Shown in pieces: positions 53,298 to 62,360 of a DNA stretch of 64,000 nt. The DNA is from Solirubrobacter sp963848475 (lineage in GTDB: Bacteria > Actinomycetota > Thermoleophilia > Solirubrobacterales > Solirubrobacteraceae), in NCBI GenBank assembly GCA_963848475.1, contig CAWKDW010000013.1, forward strand, positions 1-64,000, in the 5' to 3' direction. Position 1 is the first letter of the stretch, and each line of letters opens with the position of its first letter. The position numbers were made by a program, and so were the translations under genes. Under the pieces are notes generated by a model, which saw only the letters and a program-made list of their open reading frames with translations, was not told the DNA's origin and ran no database searches.

Positions 53298-54505
53298 ATG
53301 CGGTTTCGCATCACGCTGCTCGCCCTGGTCGCGAGCCTCCCTCTCGTTCTCTGGTCGGTACTCCCGGTCAGCTCGTCGGCGGACCAGACCCCTGGCCAGA
53401 TTCAGCGCAAGATCGACCGCAACAACTCGCTGATCGGCGGCCACAAGGCCAAGGAGCGGGTGCTGACGAGCGACATCTCCGGCCAGACGCGCCGGATCGA
53501 CACGCTGCAGACCGACATCACGAAGCTCTCCAGCCGCCAGCAGCAGCTGCAGACGAGCCTCGACGCCAAGCGCCGCGAGCTCGCCGAGGTTCAGCGCAAG
53601 CTGCGCCAGGAGCGCGCGCGGCTGACACGGCTGCGGGCACGCCTGCTCGTCGTGCGCCGCGACGCTCGCCACACGGCTCATCGAGATGTACAAGGCCGAC
53701 GCGCCGGACGCGATCACCGTCGTGCTCGAGTCCGACGGCTTCGCCGACCTGCTGACCCGCACCGAGTTCATGGAGCGCGTCTCGCGCCAGGACGCGAAGA
53801 TCATGGACATCGTCCAGGACGCCAAGGCCGACGCGAACGCGACCGTCCAAGCGGCTCGACACGCTGGAGAAGCGCCAGGCCCGCGTCACCAAGGAGATCG
53901 AGTCCCAGCGCGACGAGGTCTCGACCGTCCGCGTCAGCCTCGTCGACCGCCGCGACCGCATCCAGACCGCCCGCTCGGCCAAGACCTCGTTGCTCGTGAG
54001 CTCGCGCGACCGCCGCCACAAGCTGGAGGACGACACCGCCGTGCTCGTCGAAGCCCAGGCCAAGATCACGGCCAAGCTCGCCGGCTTCAGCGGCAGCACC
54101 ACCGCCGGCCCGATCAAGCCGGGCCAGGGCGGCATGATCTGGCCCGTCAACGGCCCGATCACCTCGCCGTTCTGCGAGTCGCGGGCGTGGGAGTCCTGCC
54201 ACCCGGGCATCGACATCGGCGTCCCGGCCGGCACCCCGATCCGCGCCGCCAAGGCCGGCAAGGTCGTGCTCATGCAGTCCGCGGGCGTCTCCGGCGGCTA
54301 CGGCAACTTCACCTGCCTCCAGCACGACGGCGCGCTCTCCACGTGTTACGCGCACCAGTCGCGCTTCGGGACCTCGCTCGGCGCGCAGGTCGCGCAGGGC
54401 CAGGTGATCGGCTACGTCGGCTGTACCGGCCGCTGTTTCGGCGATCACCTCCACTTCGAGACCCGCATCAACGGGTCCGTGGTGAACCCCATGAACTATT
54501 TGTAA
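53298..54505 (+). CDS. M23-family peptidoglycan endopeptidase with coiled coil
   Basis: About 402 residues with two +1-like shifts near 53660 and 53850. A signal peptide (FRITLLALVASLPLVLWSVL) is followed by a long EnvC-like coiled coil (RRIDTLQTDITKLSSRQQQL, AKRRELAEVQRKLRQERARL). The catalytic LytM domain has CHPGIDIGVPAGTPIRAAKA (His and Asp zinc ligands) and FGDHLHFETRINGSV (HxH). Extra Cys pairs (PFCESRAWESC, GCTGRC) suggest disulfides. It cuts cross-links during growth or division. TAGCAT (53282-53287) ends 10 bases before the ATG. Confidence 0.85.
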
Positions 54506-54517
54506 CGAGCGCCCCGA

Positions 54518-54536
54518 GCTCGCCCTGCGGGCGAGC
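54518..54536 (+). terminator. Hairpin terminator after the M23 gene
   Basis: GCTCGCCC-TGC-GGGCGAGC, an 8-bp perfect stem 12 bases past the stop. A second small hairpin (GGCCC/GGGCC, 54540-54552) follows. Confidence 0.65.
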
Positions 54537-54583
54537 ACGGCCCAGGGGGCCAGGCTCTCGGCGCGCGGTAGCCTCGGAATCGC

Positions 54584-55321
54584 ATGCACCCCGAGTTCCA
54601 CATCTTCGGCCTGACGATCCAGTCCTTCGGGCTGTGCCTCGGGCTGTCGTTCCTGGCCGCGGGCTGGCTCGTGGCCAAGCGCCTGAAGGAACTCGGCCGC
54701 AACGTCGACTTCGCCTACGAGATGGTCTTCGCCGCGCTGATCGGCGGGATCGTCGGCGCGAAGCTCTGGTATCTCGCCGAGAACGGCGGCCCGCTGTTCA
54801 GCGGCACCGGCCTGACCTTCTACGGCGGGCTCTTCGGTGGAGCGGCCGCGGTGCTGGGCTGGGCCAAGTACCGCGGCGAGCTCGACGCGCAGCTGCCCGA
54901 CATCGTCGCGCCCTCGCTCGCCCTGGCCTACGCCGTCGGGCGCGTCGGCTGCCAGCTCGCCGGCGACGGCGACTACGGCAAGAACTGGGACGGCCCGTGG
55001 GCGATGGCCTATCCGAACGGCACGGTGCCGACCACGGAGACCGTGCACCCGACGCCGATCTACGAGTCGATCGTGATGTTCGGCTTCACCTGGCTGCTGT
55101 GGCACTGGCGCGACCGCTGGCGTCCGGGCACGCTGATCTGCGTCTACTTGATCGGTTCGGGGATCGAGCGCCTGCTGGTGGAGTTCCTGCGCCGCAACTC
55201 CGAAGTGGCCCTCGGGCTGACGCAGCCGCAGCTCGTCGCGATCGTGATGATCCTCGCCGGCAGCGGCTGGCTGCTCTTCCGGCCAGCTGCCGTGACGACG
55301 CCCGCGCCGCGCGCCGCCTAG
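54584..55321 (+). CDS. lgt: Prolipoprotein diacylglyceryl transferase
   Basis: A 245-residue membrane enzyme with about seven helices. FGLCLGLSFLAAGWLVAKRL, GIVGAKLWYLAENG, FYGGLFGGAAAVLGWAKYRG and the signature GRVGCQLAGDGDYGK (about 126-140) match Lgt, including the conserved Arg. It attaches diacylglycerol to lipobox Cys, which would act on the lipoproteins in this window. TAGCCT (54569-54574) lies 9 bases before the ATG. Its TAG stop is the first half of the lysA -10 box. Confidence 0.92.
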   Translation: MHPEFHIFGLTIQSFGLCLGLSFLAAGWLVAKRLKELGRNVDFAYEMVFAALIGGIVGAKLWYLAENGGPLFSGTGLTFYGGLFGGAAAVLGWAKYRGELDAQLPDIVAPSLALAYAVGRVGCQLAGDGDYGKNWDGPWAMAYPNGTVPTTETVHPTPIYESIVMFGFTWLLWHWRDRWRPGTLICVYLIGSGIERLLVEFLRRNSEVALGLTQPQLVAIVMILAGSGWLLFRPAAVTTPAPRAA

Positions 55322-55335
55322 CATCTCCCGCCGAC

Positions 55336-56581
55336 ATGGCCACCGCCGTGAGCAACCTCTACCCCGAGGCTTCGGAGATCCGCGACGGCCGCCTGACCAT
55401 CGGCGGCTGCGACGCGATCGAGCTCGCCCGCGAGTTCGGGACGCCGGTCTACGCCGTCGCCGAGGACGATCTGCGCAACCGCGCCCGCGAGTTCACGGCC
55501 GCGATGGGCGAGGGCGAGGTCGTCTTCGCCTCCAAGGCCTTCCCGTGCACGGCCGTGCTGCGCGTCTTCCACGAGGAGGGGCTGAGCGTCGACGTCGCCT
55601 CGGGCGGCGAGCTCGCACTGGCGCAGCAGGCGGGGTTCACGGGCGAGAGGATCGTCTTCCACGGCAACGCGAAGTCGCGCAGCGAGCTGGAAGCGGCCAC
55701 CGCGGCCGAAGCCCGGATCGTGATCGACAACTTCGACGAGCTGGACAAGCTGGAGCAGCTCGCGCGCCCCGCCGAGGTGATGATCCGCGTCACCCCCGGC
55801 GTCGTCGCCGACACCCACGCCGCGATCCTCACCGGCCACGCGGGCTCGAAGTTCGGCTTCTCGCTCGAGCAGGCCCCGCGAGCCATCGAGCGCCTCCAGC
55901 GGGCCGCGCTGGGCGGACCTCAAGGGCCTGCACATGCACATCGGGTCCCAGCTCTTCGACCTCGAGCCGTGGCGGCTCGCGGTCGAGGCGATCGCGACGC
56001 TCGGGGATTTCGGAGCCTACGACCTCGGCGGCGGTCTCGCCGTGGCCTACACCGCCGCCCGCCGCCCGCCGAGCGTCGCCGAATACGTGAGCATGATGCG
56101 CAGCACCGCCGACGAGCTGCTCGGCCCCGGCAAGCTGCTCTCGATCGAGCCCGGCCGCGCGCTGGTGGCGACCGCCGGGGTGACGCTCTACAGCGTCGAA
56201 TCGGTCAAGGACGTCGAGCTGGAAGACGGCCGCGTCCGTTTCGTCGCCGTCGACGGGGGCATGTCGGACAACATGCGCCCGATGCTCTACGACGCGCCCT
56301 ACGACGCCGATCTGGCCGATCGCGTCGGCCAGAGCGGCACGCCGTGCACCGTCGTCGGCAAGCACTGCGAGTCCGGCGACGTCCTGATCCGTGAGACCAC
56401 GCTGCCCGAACCGCGGGTCGGTGACGTCCTGGCGACGCCCGTGACCGGCGCGTACGTGTACGCGATGGCCAACAACTACAACGGCGTCCCGCGCCCGCCC
56501 GTGGTGTTCTGCCGCCAGGGCGACGCGCGGCTCGTCGTCCGCCGCGAGACCTATGAGGACCTGTATGGGCGAGACGTATAG
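55336..56581 (+). CDS. lysA: Diaminopimelate decarboxylase
   Basis: About 415 residues with one +1-like shift near 55914 (QRAAL, then ADLKGLHMHIGSQLFDLEPW). GEVVFASKAFPCTAVLRVFH holds the PLP-binding Lys (about 63), and SVDVASGGELALAQQAGF, VDGGMSDNMRPMLYDAPYDA and KHCESGDVLIRETTLPEPRV complete family and dimer-interface motifs. It makes lysine from meso-diaminopimelate. TAGCAT (55319-55324), built on the lgt stop, ends 11 bases before the ATG. It overlaps hom by 17 bases. Loss of this enzyme would cause lysine auxotrophy, so the shift is suspect. Confidence 0.9.
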
Positions 56582-57791
56582 GGTCGGCCTGCTCGGCCAT
56601 GGCACCGTCGGCTCCGCGTTCGAGCGGTTGCTCGCGGAGCGTGCGGAGGCGGTCGAGCACATCACCGGCCGCCGTCCGGAGGTCACCGGCGTGCTGACGC
56701 GCTCGCGCGGCGACTTCGAGGAGGTCCTCGCGAACTCGGACCTTGTCGTCGAGCTGATCGGCGGCATCGAGCCGGCGCGCGACTACGTGCTCAGGGCGAT
56801 GAAGGCCGGCAAGCACGTCGTCTCGGCCAACAAGCTGCTGCTCGCCTCGCACGGCGAGGAGCTGTGGGCGACGGCGCGCGAGCACCAGGTCCAGCTGCGC
56901 TTCGAGGGCGCGGTGGCGGGCGTCGTGCCGGTCATCCGCGTGCTGCAGGAGTCGCTCGCCGGGGCGCAGATCGAGCGCATCCACGGGATCGTCAACGGCA
57001 CCACGAACTTCATCCTCAGCGAGATGGCGCGCGGTGGGACCTCCTACGCGAGCGCGCTGCAGACGGCGCAGGAGCTCGGCTACGCCGAGGCCGACCCGAC
57101 CGACGACGTCACCGGCCGCGACGCCGCGGCCAAGATGGCGATCATCGCGCGGCTCGCGTTCTCGACCCCCGTCCATCTCGACCAGGTGACCTACGAGGGC
57201 ATCGAGCACATCACGCCCGAGGACGTCGCCTACGCGCGCGATCTCGGCCTCGGCCTGAAGCTGATCGGGACCGCCGAGCGCGTCAACGGCGGCATCTCGG
57301 TGCGCGTGCACCCCGCGTTCCTGTACCCGGGGCATCCGCTGGCGAGCGTCAACGGCTCGTTCAACGCGGTCACGATCGAGTCCGAGGCGATCACCGAGAT
57401 CACGCTCAGCGGGCCCGGCGCGGGCGGACCGCAGACCGCGAGCGCGGTGCTGGGCGACGTGATCAGCGCGATGATCCCGCCCGCGTCGACGCCGGAGACG
57501 ACGGCCGCGCTGCCGATCGTCAAGGACGTCGAGTCGGCGTTCTACATGGCGATGGAGGTCGACGACGAACCCGGCGTGCTGGCCCAGGTGGCCGAGGTGC
57601 TCGGCATGCAGGGCGCGTCGATCAAGTCCGTCCTGCAGAAGGGCCTCGGCGGTCACGCTCGCCTCGTGATGGTCCTGCACCCGCTGCTGGAGTCGCGCTT
57701 CTACGGTGCCGTGCACCTGGTCTCGCGGATGTCGTTCGTCCGCTCGGAGCCGCGCGCGATCCGGGTCATCGAAGAGGAGTTCACCGACTAA
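56565..57791 (+). CDS. hom: Homoserine dehydrogenase with ACT domain
   Basis: A 408-residue enzyme. VGLLGHGTVGSAFERLL binds NAD(P), VVSANKLLLASHGEELWATA, GIVNGTTNFILSEMARGGTS and AEADPTDDVTGRDAAAKMAI hold the active site. The ACT domain (about 330-405; DDEPGVLAQVAEVLGMQGAS) provides threonine feedback. It reduces aspartate semialdehyde to homoserine. The thrC start shares a base with its stop (TAATG), which couples the two. Confidence 0.95.
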   Translation: MGETYRVGLLGHGTVGSAFERLLAERAEAVEHITGRRPEVTGVLTRSRGDFEEVLANSDLVVELIGGIEPARDYVLRAMKAGKHVVSANKLLLASHGEELWATAREHQVQLRFEGAVAGVVPVIRVLQESLAGAQIERIHGIVNGTTNFILSEMARGGTSYASALQTAQELGYAEADPTDDVTGRDAAAKMAIIARLAFSTPVHLDQVTYEGIEHITPEDVAYARDLGLGLKLIGTAERVNGGISVRVHPAFLYPGHPLASVNGSFNAVTIESEAITEITLSGPGAGGPQTASAVLGDVISAMIPPASTPETTAALPIVKDVESAFYMAMEVDDEPGVLAQVAEVLGMQGASIKSVLQKGLGGHARLVMVLHPLLESRFYGAVHLVSRMSFVRSEPRAIRVIEEEFTD

Positions 57792-58798
57792 TGGGCCTGA
57801 TCACGCGCTACCAGGAGCGGCTCCCGTTCGCGCCCGGGGATCCGGTCGTCTCGCTCGAGGAGGGCTCGACGCCGCTCGTGCTGGCCGAGCGCATCTCCGA
57901 GCGCGCCGGCGTCGAGGTCTGGCTCAAGCTCGAGGGTGCGAACCCGACCGGTTCCTTCAAGGACCGCGGGATGACGTGCGCGGTGAGCGCCGCGGTGCGC
58001 GAGGGCGCCAAGGCCGTCATCTGCGCCTCGACCGGCAACACGGCAGCGAGCGCCGCCGCCTACGCCGCTCGCGGCGGGCTCAAGGGCGCCGTGATCGTCC
58101 CCGAGGGCAAGATCGCCACCGGCAAGCTCGCCCAGGCGCTGATGCACGGCGCCCGCGTGATCGCGCTGCGCGGCAACTTCGACGAGGCGCTGGCGCTCGT
58201 GCGCGAGCTCGTCCAACGCCACCCGATCGCGCTCGTCAACAGCGTCAACCCGTTCCGCCTGGAGGGCCAGAAGACGGCCGCCTTCGAGGTGCTCGACGCG
58301 CTCGGCGAGCTCGACGCGCTCTGCATCCCGGTCGGCAACGCGGGCAACGTGACCGCGTACTGGAAGGGCTTCAAGGAGATGGGCGCCTCGCCGCGGCTGT
58401 TCGGCTTCCAGGCCGAGGGCGCCGCGCCGCTGGTGATCGGCAAGCCGGTCCCGAACCCCGAGACGGTCGCGAGCGCGATCCGGATCGGCAACCCGGCGCG
58501 CTGGGAGGAGGCGATGGAGGCCTTCACCTCCTCGCGCGGCAGGGTCGCGGCGGTCTCGGACGCGCAGATCATCGAGGCCTACCGCTTCCTCGCCGCCAAC
58601 GAGGGCGTGTTCTGCGAGCCGGCCAGCGCCGCCTCGGTCGCCGGCCTGCTGGCCCACGGCGTCGACGGCGCCGAGCGCGTCGTCTGCGTGCTCACCGGGC
58701 ACGGCCTGAAGGACCCACAGACCGCGCTGGCCCACGCCGGGGCCGTCGTCCCGTGCGAGCCGGACATCGCGTCCGTCGAGCGAGCCGTCCTGGAGTGA
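57791..58798 (+). CDS. thrC: Threonine synthase
   Basis: A 335-residue PLP enzyme. VSLEEGSTPLVLAERISERA, NPTGSFKDRGMTCAVSAAVR (PLP Lys in SFKDR), CASTGNTAASAAAYAARGG, NSVNPFRLEGQKTAAFEVLD and GNAGNVTAYWKGFKEMG are the family motifs. It converts phosphohomoserine to threonine. Coupled on both sides, with GTGA overlap into thrB. Confidence 0.95.
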   Translation: MGLITRYQERLPFAPGDPVVSLEEGSTPLVLAERISERAGVEVWLKLEGANPTGSFKDRGMTCAVSAAVREGAKAVICASTGNTAASAAAYAARGGLKGAVIVPEGKIATGKLAQALMHGARVIALRGNFDEALALVRELVQRHPIALVNSVNPFRLEGQKTAAFEVLDALGELDALCIPVGNAGNVTAYWKGFKEMGASPRLFGFQAEGAAPLVIGKPVPNPETVASAIRIGNPARWEEAMEAFTSSRGRVAAVSDAQIIEAYRFLAANEGVFCEPASAASVAGLLAHGVDGAERVVCVLTGHGLKDPQTALAHAGAVVPCEPDIASVERAVLE

Positions 58799-59646
58799 AT
58801 CGAAGGCGGATCGTTCGCGTCCCCGCGTCCTCGGCCAACCTCGGGCCGGGGTTCGACGTCATGGGCGCCGCGCTGGACCTGCACATGGAGGTCGAGGTCT
58901 CCGAGACCGGGCGCTTCGCCGTCCACACCGACCTCAAGATCGCCCGCGACCGCCGCAACCTGATCGTGCGCGGCTTCGCGGCGCTGCACTCGCCCGACGA
59001 CTTCGAGTTCACGATCCGCTCCGACATCCCGCTCTCGGGCGGGCTGGGGACGAGCGCCGCGGCGATCGTCGCCGGCCTCGTCGCCGCCGACTCGATCTTC
59101 GAGCTCGGCGCGGACGTGCTGGGCGAGGCGACGCGGCTGGAAGGCCACCCGGACAACGTCGCGGCCGCGTTGCTGGGCGGTTTCGTGCTCTGCAGCGACG
59201 GCCACGCGGAACGCTTCGACCCGCCGGCCGGCCTGGAGTGCCTGCTCGTCGTGCCCGAGTTGGCGGTGCGCACGGTCAAGGCGCGCGAGGCGATGCCGTC
59301 GCGGATCCCGGTCCAGGACGCGGTCTTCAACATCGCCCACGCCTCGCTGCTCGTCCTCGGCCTCGCCCGCGGCGATCTCGCGCTCGTCGCCCGCGGGCTC
59401 GGCGACCGCATCCACCAGCCGCGCCGCGCGCACCTCTATCCGCGCTCGTGGGAGCTGGTGCAGACGGCGAAGTCGCTCGGCGCGCTCGGCGCGACGATCT
59501 CCGGCGCCGGCCCGACGGTCTTGATCTGGTGCGACTTCGAGTCCACCAGCGCGGTGGCGGCGCAGCTGACCGAGCTCGCGGAGGGCTGGGCGCAGGTCCT
59601 GCGGGTGCCGTTCGCGGCCGTGGGCGCCGACGTGCGCTCGCTGTGA
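58795..59646 (+). CDS. thrB: Homoserine kinase
   Basis: A 283-residue GHMP kinase from GTG 58795. VPASSANLGPGFDVMGAALD opens the fold, PLSGGLGTSAAAIVAGLVAA is the phosphate-binding loop, and EGHPDNVAAALLGGFVL and GATISGAGPTVLIWC are the other family motifs. It makes phosphohomoserine for thrC, with which it overlaps by four bases. Confidence 0.95.
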   Translation: MNRRRIVRVPASSANLGPGFDVMGAALDLHMEVEVSETGRFAVHTDLKIARDRRNLIVRGFAALHSPDDFEFTIRSDIPLSGGLGTSAAAIVAGLVAADSIFELGADVLGEATRLEGHPDNVAAALLGGFVLCSDGHAERFDPPAGLECLLVVPELAVRTVKAREAMPSRIPVQDAVFNIAHASLLVLGLARGDLALVARGLGDRIHQPRRAHLYPRSWELVQTAKSLGALGATISGAGPTVLIWCDFESTSAVAAQLTELAEGWAQVLRVPFAAVGADVRSL

Positions 59647-60293
59647 TCGTCTGCCTGCACGGCCTCGCCGACTCACCACGGACGTGGGACCTCGTGCGGC
59701 CGGTGCTGGAGCGCCACGACGACGTGCTCACGCCCGCGCTCCCGGGCCACCTGGGCGGCCGTCCGCTGAACGGCGATCTCGACCTGGCCGGCACCATCGA
59801 GGCGGCCATGGACGAAGCCGGAGTCGAGACCGCGCACCTCGTGGGCAACTCGCTCGGCGGCTATCTGGCGCTCGTGCTGGCCACCCGTGGACGCGCCCGC
59901 TCGGTCGTCGCGCTCGCCCCGGCGGGAGGCGCCGACCACACCGAGGCGCTCGCGATGCAGGAACGCGGCGTGCTGCTCTCCGACATCACCACCTCCACGC
60001 TCGCGCCCGACGTCGTGGCCCACCTGGCGGCCGCGGTCAGGCACTGCGACATCTCGCCGCTGATCGAGCACGCGCGCCGGCACGGCTGGCCGCTCGATCC
60101 GTCGCGCGTCACCTGCCCGGTGCGGATGGTGTGGGGGATGGAGGACCGGCTGCTGCCCTGGCCGGCGGCCGCGCAGCGCTACCGCCGCTCACTGCACGCC
60201 GAATGGATCGAGCTCGACGACGTCGGCCACGCGCCGCAGCTCGACGTGCCGCTCGAGACGGCTCAGCTGATCGTGGGCTTCACGGCCATGTGA
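59643..60293 (+). CDS. Alpha/beta-hydrolase
   Basis: A 216-residue hydrolase from GTG 59643 (GTGA overlap with thrB). VCLHGLADSPRTW is the oxyanion strand, HLVGNSLGGYLALVLATRG holds the nucleophile elbow (GNSLGG), VWGMEDRLLPWP the Asp and DVGHAPQLDVP the His. Substrate unknown. Its link to threonine synthesis may be only operonic. It overlaps the convergent MEDS gene by about 31 bases. Confidence 0.85.
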   Translation: MIVCLHGLADSPRTWDLVRPVLERHDDVLTPALPGHLGGRPLNGDLDLAGTIEAAMDEAGVETAHLVGNSLGGYLALVLATRGRARSVVALAPAGGADHTEALAMQERGVLLSDITTSTLAPDVVAHLAAAVRHCDISPLIEHARRHGWPLDPSRVTCPVRMVWGMEDRLLPWPAAAQRYRRSLHAEWIELDDVGHAPQLDVPLETAQLIVGFTAM

Positions 60294-61168
60294 AGCCGGA
60301 CGGCGGTGCCCTGCGCGGTCGAGCGGATCTGGACCAGGTCGCAGACCGCGTTGGCGATCCACAGGCCGCGGCCGCCGAACTGTTCGGTGCCCGGGATGTG
60401 CCGGCCGACGAGCGGGTCGCTGATCCGGCCGCGATCGCGGACCTCGCAGACGACGTTGCCGGCGTCGCGCCAGATCCGCAGGATGCCGCGCCCGCCGCCG
60501 TGGAGGATGCTGTTGGCGGCCAGCTCGGCGACGGCCAGCACGAGGTCCTCGGCGCGCTCGCGGCTGAGGTCGCTCGCGCACTCGCGCGTGCGCGGTCGGA
60601 CCTCGGCGACGGTGTCGAGCTCGAAGCCGAGCAGCCGCGCCTGCGCCGGCGGCGGCGGCAGCGGTGACTCGAACGGCGCCAGCAGCCGCTCCGCGTCGCG
60701 GAAGGCGCTGCTCGGGCGCTCGTTGACCCGCGGATGCGTGCAGGAGGCCTCGTGGACGACGCTCTCGTCCAGGCTCGCGACGTCGTAGGGGCAGAGCAGG
60801 GCGAAGCGCTCGGCATCGGAGAAGGCGAGGTTCAGGAGCGCCTCGTGCAGCTGGCATTCGACGAGCTCGGAGGCGCTGCGCGCGGCCCAGATCGGCTCGC
60901 CGATGCCGCGCACGGGGCCGTCGTGGCGGCCCAGGAACTCGTACCAGGCGGGGATGATCCGCGCCGGGTTGTGGCCGAGCACGGCCATGTCCTCGAACTC
61001 GACTCGCTCGGCGTCCGCGCCGAGCGCTTCGCGCAGTGTTGCGATCGTCGGCGCGCCGACGGCGATCAGGATCGGCTCGTGGCGCTGGAGGCCTTCCCGG
61101 ATGAACGGCAACGTGCCGGCGAGGAATCCGTCGGGGCCTTCGTAAAGGAGCGCTTCGTGGCTGAACAT
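60263..61168 (-). CDS. MEDS-domain anti-sigma-type ATPase
   Basis: A 301-residue protein. The MEDS domain (about 1-165; HEALLYEGPDGFLAGTLPFI, EPILIAVGAPTIATLREALG) precedes a HATPase_c domain (about 185-300; DLVLAVAELAANSILHGGGR with N-box, EVRDRGRISDPL, GGRGLWIANAVCDLVQI). No HisKA helix is evident, so it looks like a sensor/anti-sigma-factor kinase of the RsbW type. The MEDS fold is thought to sense methanogen- or small-ligand-type cues. It lies near a CheY-like gene. Confidence 0.85.
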   Translation of the reverse strand: MFSHEALLYEGPDGFLAGTLPFIREGLQRHEPILIAVGAPTIATLREALGADAERVEFEDMAVLGHNPARIIPAWYEFLGRHDGPVRGIGEPIWAARSASELVECQLHEALLNLAFSDAERFALLCPYDVASLDESVVHEASCTHPRVNERPSSAFRDAERLLAPFESPLPPPPAQARLLGFELDTVAEVRPRTRECASDLSRERAEDLVLAVAELAANSILHGGGRGILRIWRDAGNVVCEVRDRGRISDPLVGRHIPGTEQFGGRGLWIANAVCDLVQIRSTAQGTAVRLHMAVKPTIS

Positions 61169-61192
61169 CGGGGCGAGCCGCCCCCAAAGGTA

Positions 61193-61558
61193 CTAAGCCC
61201 GCGCGGTGACGGAACGGATCGCGTCAAGCAGCGAACCTTCGTCGTCGCCCTTCTCGAGGTAGGCGTCCGCTTCGTGACCGAGCGCGCCCTCCTGCATCAG
61301 GCGCACATAGCCCGAATAGACGATCACCTTGGCGCCGGGCGCGACCTCGCGGACGGCGAGCAGCAGCGTGTCGTCGCCGGGACGGCCGAGCGTGTCCAGC
61401 AGGACGACGTCCGCGTTGGCGTCCGGCAGCGCCGCCAGCGCCGCCTCGGCGCTGTGCGCCTGGCCGGCGAGCTCGATGTCGTCGTGCTCGGACAGCCAGA
61501 ACGCCACGAGACGAGTGAACGCCTCCGAGTCGTCGCAGTGGAAGACGCGGATACCCAT
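61193..61558 (-). CDS. Stand-alone receiver (CheY-like) protein
   Basis: A 121-residue receiver. IRVFHCDDSEAFTRLVAFWL gives the acidic pocket, ADVVLLDTLGRPGDDTLLLA the phospho-Asp, KVIVYSGYVRLMQEGALG the conserved Ser/Thr-like site and AYLEKGDDEGSLLDAIRS the Lys. It has no output domain, so it may act on a protein partner such as the MEDS protein 25 bases away. Confidence 0.88.
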   Translation of the reverse strand: MGIRVFHCDDSEAFTRLVAFWLSEHDDIELAGQAHSAEAALAALPDANADVVLLDTLGRPGDDTLLLAVREVAPGAKVIVYSGYVRLMQEGALGHEADAYLEKGDDEGSLLDAIRSVTARA

Positions 61559-61567
61559 GCCGGCGGC

Positions 61568-62347
61568 CTAGTGTAGGAGCATCGGAGCGAGGGCGCCGCG
61601 CGCGTCCTCGCGGCCGATCCGCGCCAGCACCTCGTCCGCCAGCGCCAGGTAATCGGCCCCGAGATCCGGGCGATATTCGAGGATCGAGAGCGCCTTCTCG
61701 GCCGATTCGGCGTAGGCGATCGACGCCCGGATCACGGTCTCGAAGACCTTGTCGCCGAAGGTCTCCTTCAGCTGGGCGTAGGCGTCGCGCGAGTGCGAGG
61801 TGCGCATGTCGGCGATGTTCATCACCACACCGAGGAACTCGAGGTCGGAGTTGTAGTACTCGCGTGCCTGCTCGACGACGTCCAGCGCCCCGTTGACCCC
61901 CTGCAGCGCGAAGTACTGGGCCTCCGAGGAGATCAGCGCGTAGTCGGCGGCGACCAGGCCGTTGACGGTCAGCAGGCCGAGCGCCGGCGGGCAGTCGATC
62001 AGGATCACGTCGTAGCTCTTGCGGGCGTCCTTGAGCGCCTTCTTGAGCACGACCTCGCGGCCGATCTTGCCCGAGAGGCCGCGCTCCACCTCGGCGAGGT
62101 TGAGCGTCGCCGGGACGATCCCCTCGTGGGTCGCGTCCTTGATCTTGGCGTCGCCGGCGAGCACGTCGGCCACGCCCGGCGAAGTGTCGGGCGGGACGTC
62201 GTAGTAGTCCGAGAGGTTGCCCTGGGGGTCGAGATCGACAGCCAGCACGCTCAGCCCGACGCGGCGCAGCACGTCGGCCAGGGTGCGGACGGTCGTGGTC
62301 TTGCCCGTGCCGCCCTTGAGCGACAGGACCGCGATCGTGTCGGCCAT
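61568..62347 (-). CDS. ParA/MinD-family ATPase
   Basis: A 259-residue ATPase. VLSLKGGTGKTTTVRTLADV is the deviant Walker A, VLAVDLDPQGNLSDYY the A' motif, and VILIDCPPALGLLTVNGLVA the B motif. It moves or positions cargo such as a chromosome segment or a signalling complex. No parB or parS is next to it, so it is probably not the replicon-partition copy. TAGGCT, made by the upstream FHA stop, lies 7 bases before its ATG. Confidence 0.9.
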   Translation of the reverse strand: MADTIAVLSLKGGTGKTTTVRTLADVLRRVGLSVLAVDLDPQGNLSDYYDVPPDTSPGVADVLAGDAKIKDATHEGIVPATLNLAEVERGLSGKIGREVVLKKALKDARKSYDVILIDCPPALGLLTVNGLVAADYALISSEAQYFALQGVNGALDVVEQAREYYNSDLEFLGVVMNIADMRTSHSRDAYAQLKETFGDKVFETVIRASIAYAESAEKALSILEYRPDLGADYLALADEVLARIGREDARGALAPMLLH

Positions 62348-62354
62348 CGGGCCG

Positions 62355-62360
62355 AGCCTA
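62355..62360 (-). promoter_or_regulatory. -10 box inside the FHA stop codon
   Basis: TAGGCT on the minus strand begins with the TAG stop of the FHA gene and ends 7 bases before the ParA ATG, giving a leaderless message. Confidence 0.5.

Noticed and set aside
28525..55914. Programmed +1 frameshifting as an explanation for the many shifts
   Set aside because: No shared slippery sequence or downstream structure is visible at the sites, and the hit genes are ordinary housekeeping genes. Consensus error is simpler.
61568..62347. Chromosome-partition ParA
   Set aside because: No parB or parS next to it; the neighbours are signalling genes, so an orphan ParA role is likelier.
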